From an uncultured Caryophanales bacterium (GTDB lineage Bacteria; Bacillota_I; Bacilli_A; Izemoplasmatales; Hujiaoplasmataceae): a stretch of DNA of 7,899 nucleotides. Both the position numbers and the translations under genes were made by a program. The first letter of the stretch is position 1, and each line of letters starts with the position of its first letter. The stretch spans positions 1-7,899 of the forward strand of contig CALGNF010000101.1 in the NCBI GenBank assembly GCA_937958685.1. The letters are read 5' to 3'. Shown here piece by piece: positions 6,327-7,899 of this stretch. The notes beneath the pieces were generated by a model. That model ran no database searches. It was not told the origin of the DNA and saw nothing but the letters and a program-made list of their open reading frames with translations.

Positions 6327-6358
6327 AAAGAAGCATATGATTTCATATGCTTTTTTTT
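6327..6358 (+). terminator. Intrinsic terminator of rnpB
   Basis: AAGCATATG (6331-6339) pairs perfectly with CATATGCTT (6344-6352) around ATTT. The stem can be lengthened by pairing AAAG (6327-6330) with the T-run. Eight consecutive Ts (6351-6358) follow. It would end both the rnpB transcript and any pnp read-through RNA. Confidence 0.92.
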
Positions 6359-6387
6359 CGCTTGGGAACCGCCAATCATGAAATAAC

Positions 6388-6416
6388 TTGAAAGGCAAGG
6401 CCTCGTATAGTAAAAT
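6388..6416 (+). promoter_or_regulatory. Promoter of lepA
   Basis: TTGAAA (6388-6393) and TAAAAT (6411-6416) are separated by exactly 17 bases, with five of six matches to consensus in each box. Transcription should start near 6423, just before the ribosome binding site. The leader would be only about 16 bases. An alternative -10, TATAGT (6406-6411), has no suitably spaced -35. Confidence 0.7.
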
Positions 6417-6438
6417 GGTGAAGAAAGGAGACGACGCC

Positions 6439-7853
6439 ATGGATCCATTTGAAAAATTTCGTAAACGGCAACGACAAATCCGCAACTTTTCCATTATCGC
6501 GCATATCGACCATGGCAAGTCCACGCTGGCAGACCGGATTTTGGAACTGACCAACGCTGTCTCCCTCAGGGAAATGAAAAGCCAACTGCTCGATTCGATG
6601 GATCTCGAACGTGAGCGTGGCATCACGATCAAGTTGAACAGCGTCGAGTTGAATTACCGGGCGGTCGATGGGCAGGATTATGTCCTCCATTTGATCGACA
6701 CCCCGGGACATGTCGATTTCACCTACGAAGTCTCCCGCTCCCTCGCCGCCTGTGAGGGCGCGATCTTGGTCGTCGACGCCTCCCAGGGCATCGAGGCGCA
6801 GACACTTGCCAACGTCTATCTGGCGTTGGACAACAATCTGGAAATTCTTCCCGTCATCAACAAGATCGACCTCGACTCCGCTCAACCTGAACTGGTGAAG
6901 AAGGAGATCGAGGATGTCATCGGCATTGACGCGAGCCATGCCGTTCTGGCTTCCGCCAAGGAAGGCATCGGCATCAGGGAGGTTTTGGAACAGGTTGTGA
7001 GTGGCATCCCCGCGCCGGCAGGCGATCCCGAACAGCCGTTCCAAGCCCTGATCTTCGATTCGTTCTACGATACCTACAGGGGTGTCATCCCCTTGATCAG
7101 GGTCGTCAACGGCGTCGTGAGGAAGAACGATCAGATCAAAATGATGGCCACCGGCGCCGTTTTCGAGGTCACTGACCTTGGCGTCTATACGCCGAAGGAG
7201 GAGAGCCGCGACTATCTAGCCTCCGGTGATGTCGGCTGGTTGGCCGCGACGATCAAAAATGTGGACAAGGTCCATGTCGGCGACACGATCACCTTAAGCG
7301 ACCGGCCGGCCAAGGCTCCGCTCCCCGGTTACCGCAAATTGACCCCGATGGTCTATTCCGGAATCTATCCCGTCGACGCTGATGACTATTTGGATTTGAA
7401 GGAATCGCTCGAAAAGCTGAAACTCAACGATGCCGCGCTCATCTATGAGCCCGAATCATCGGAAGCGCTCGGTTTTGGCTTTCGCGTCGGTTTTCTCGGC
7501 ATGTTGCACATGGAAATCTTCCAGGAGCGGCTGGAACGCGAGTTCAAGCAGAACGTGATCGCCACGGCTCCCTCCGTCAGCTACCAGGTGCATCTGACCG
7601 ACAACAGCCAGATGGCCATCGACAATCCCGCGACGATGCCGCCGGTTCAGCGGATCAAACGGATCGAGGAACCGTATGTCCGGGCGATCATCATCTCGCC
7701 AAGGGAATATGTGGGCAACATCATGGAACTTTGCCAACTGAAGCGCGGGCAGTTCAAAGACATGCAATACGTGAGCGACGTCCGTGTCGAGATCATCTAT
7801 GAAATGCCGCTTTCGGAGATCATCTTCGATTTCTTCAACCGTCTCAAATCGGG
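6439..7853 (+). CDS. lepA: Elongation factor 4 / LepA GTPase (3' truncated)
   Basis: LepA is a ribosome-associated translational GTPase related to EF-G, with roles in initiation and elongation under stress. About 471 of the usual 600 residues are present; the rest is lost at the adapter junction. G motifs are complete: G1 AHIDHGKST (21-29), G2 RERGITIK (58-65), G3 DTPGH (87-91, with His91 as the expected catalytic His), G4 NKID (141-144) and G5 SAK (172-174). [18 protein letters not shown] and [22 protein letters not shown] are characteristic of LepA rather than EF-G. The second domain and EF-G-III-like and V-like regions follow, but the LepA-specific C-terminal domain is missing. The ATG at 6439 is chosen because AAAGGAG (6424-6430) lies 8 bases upstream. 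The protein has about a dozen extra residues before the common [13 protein letters not shown] block. The gene follows rnpB with its own promoter. Confidence 0.96.
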
Positions 7854-7899
7854 AGATCGGAAGAGCACACGTCTGAACTCCAGTCACCGAATACGATCT
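7854..7899 (+). other. Illumina read-2/index adapter (artefact)
   Basis: From AGATCGGAAGAGC onward the sequence is the TruSeq index adapter through CCAGTCAC (ending at 7887). An 8-base index CGAATACG (7888-7895) follows, then ATCT, the start of the P7 segment. It is read-through adapter, not genomic DNA. The lepA frame runs on into it only by chance. Confidence 0.98.

Noticed and set aside
5971..6330. Small open frames on either strand within rnpB
   Set aside because: The stretch is fully explained by the structured RNase P RNA, and the frames have no ribosome binding site or protein family features.
46..7853. CRISPR array, transposon, phage or defence island
   Set aside because: No regularly spaced repeats, transposase, integrase, terminal repeats or defence-type domains were seen on either strand. 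All genes are collinear and mostly housekeeping.

Overview
The window is a metagenomic-style contig of Gram-positive (Bacillota) chromosomal DNA. It is capped at both ends by untrimmed Illumina adapter: bases 1-45 are P5/read-1 adapter and bases 7854-7899 are read-2/index adapter. Only about 46-7853 is biological. Evidence for Bacillota is a B-type RNase P RNA with long stretches like the Bacillus subtilis molecule, promoters with the Gram-positive TRTGN-TATAAT extended -10, strong AGGAGG-type ribosome binding sites, and a YczE-type membrane protein. The G+C content looks mid-50s by eye, high for that group. TGA ends four of the six complete or 3'-complete genes, so the standard bacterial code applies and a TGA=Trp Mollicute is excluded. 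The species cannot be named from this window; an uncultured Bacilli/Erysipelotrichia-like lineage is a guess.

Layout, all genes on the + strand: (1) 46-769, the C-terminal part of the ATP-dependent protease Lon, then an intrinsic terminator (772-802). (2) 902-3284, a tight three-gene unit behind its own promoter: a GltD/PreT-like Fe-S flavoprotein oxidoreductase, a YczE-family membrane protein overlapping it by 4 bases (ATGA), and a 152-residue protein with a Nudix-like fold but a ruined Nudix box, overlapping by 23 bases. (3) 3333-3755, rpsO (ribosomal protein S15) with a near-consensus promoter, a 77-base leader and its own terminator. (4) 3781-5956, pnp (polynucleotide phosphorylase) from its own extended -10 promoter. 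(5) 5959-6358, rnpB (RNase P RNA), whose promoter begins 3 bases after the pnp stop and which ends in a strong terminator. (6) 6388-7853, lepA (elongation factor 4), cut off by the contig end.

Most of the window is housekeeping: protein quality control (Lon), translation (S15, LepA) and RNA processing or decay (PNPase, RNase P). rpsO-pnp is the classical bacterial gene pair, but here a terminator and a second promoter separate the two. No terminator is visible between pnp and rnpB, so pnp messages probably run through the RNase P RNA gene. The least explained part is the 954-3284 operon. I see no mobile element, CRISPR array, tRNA or defence system, and no convincing new system. The best leads are the degenerate Nudix protein with its operon partners, the palindrome filling the rpsO promoter spacer, and the pnp/rnpB arrangement.
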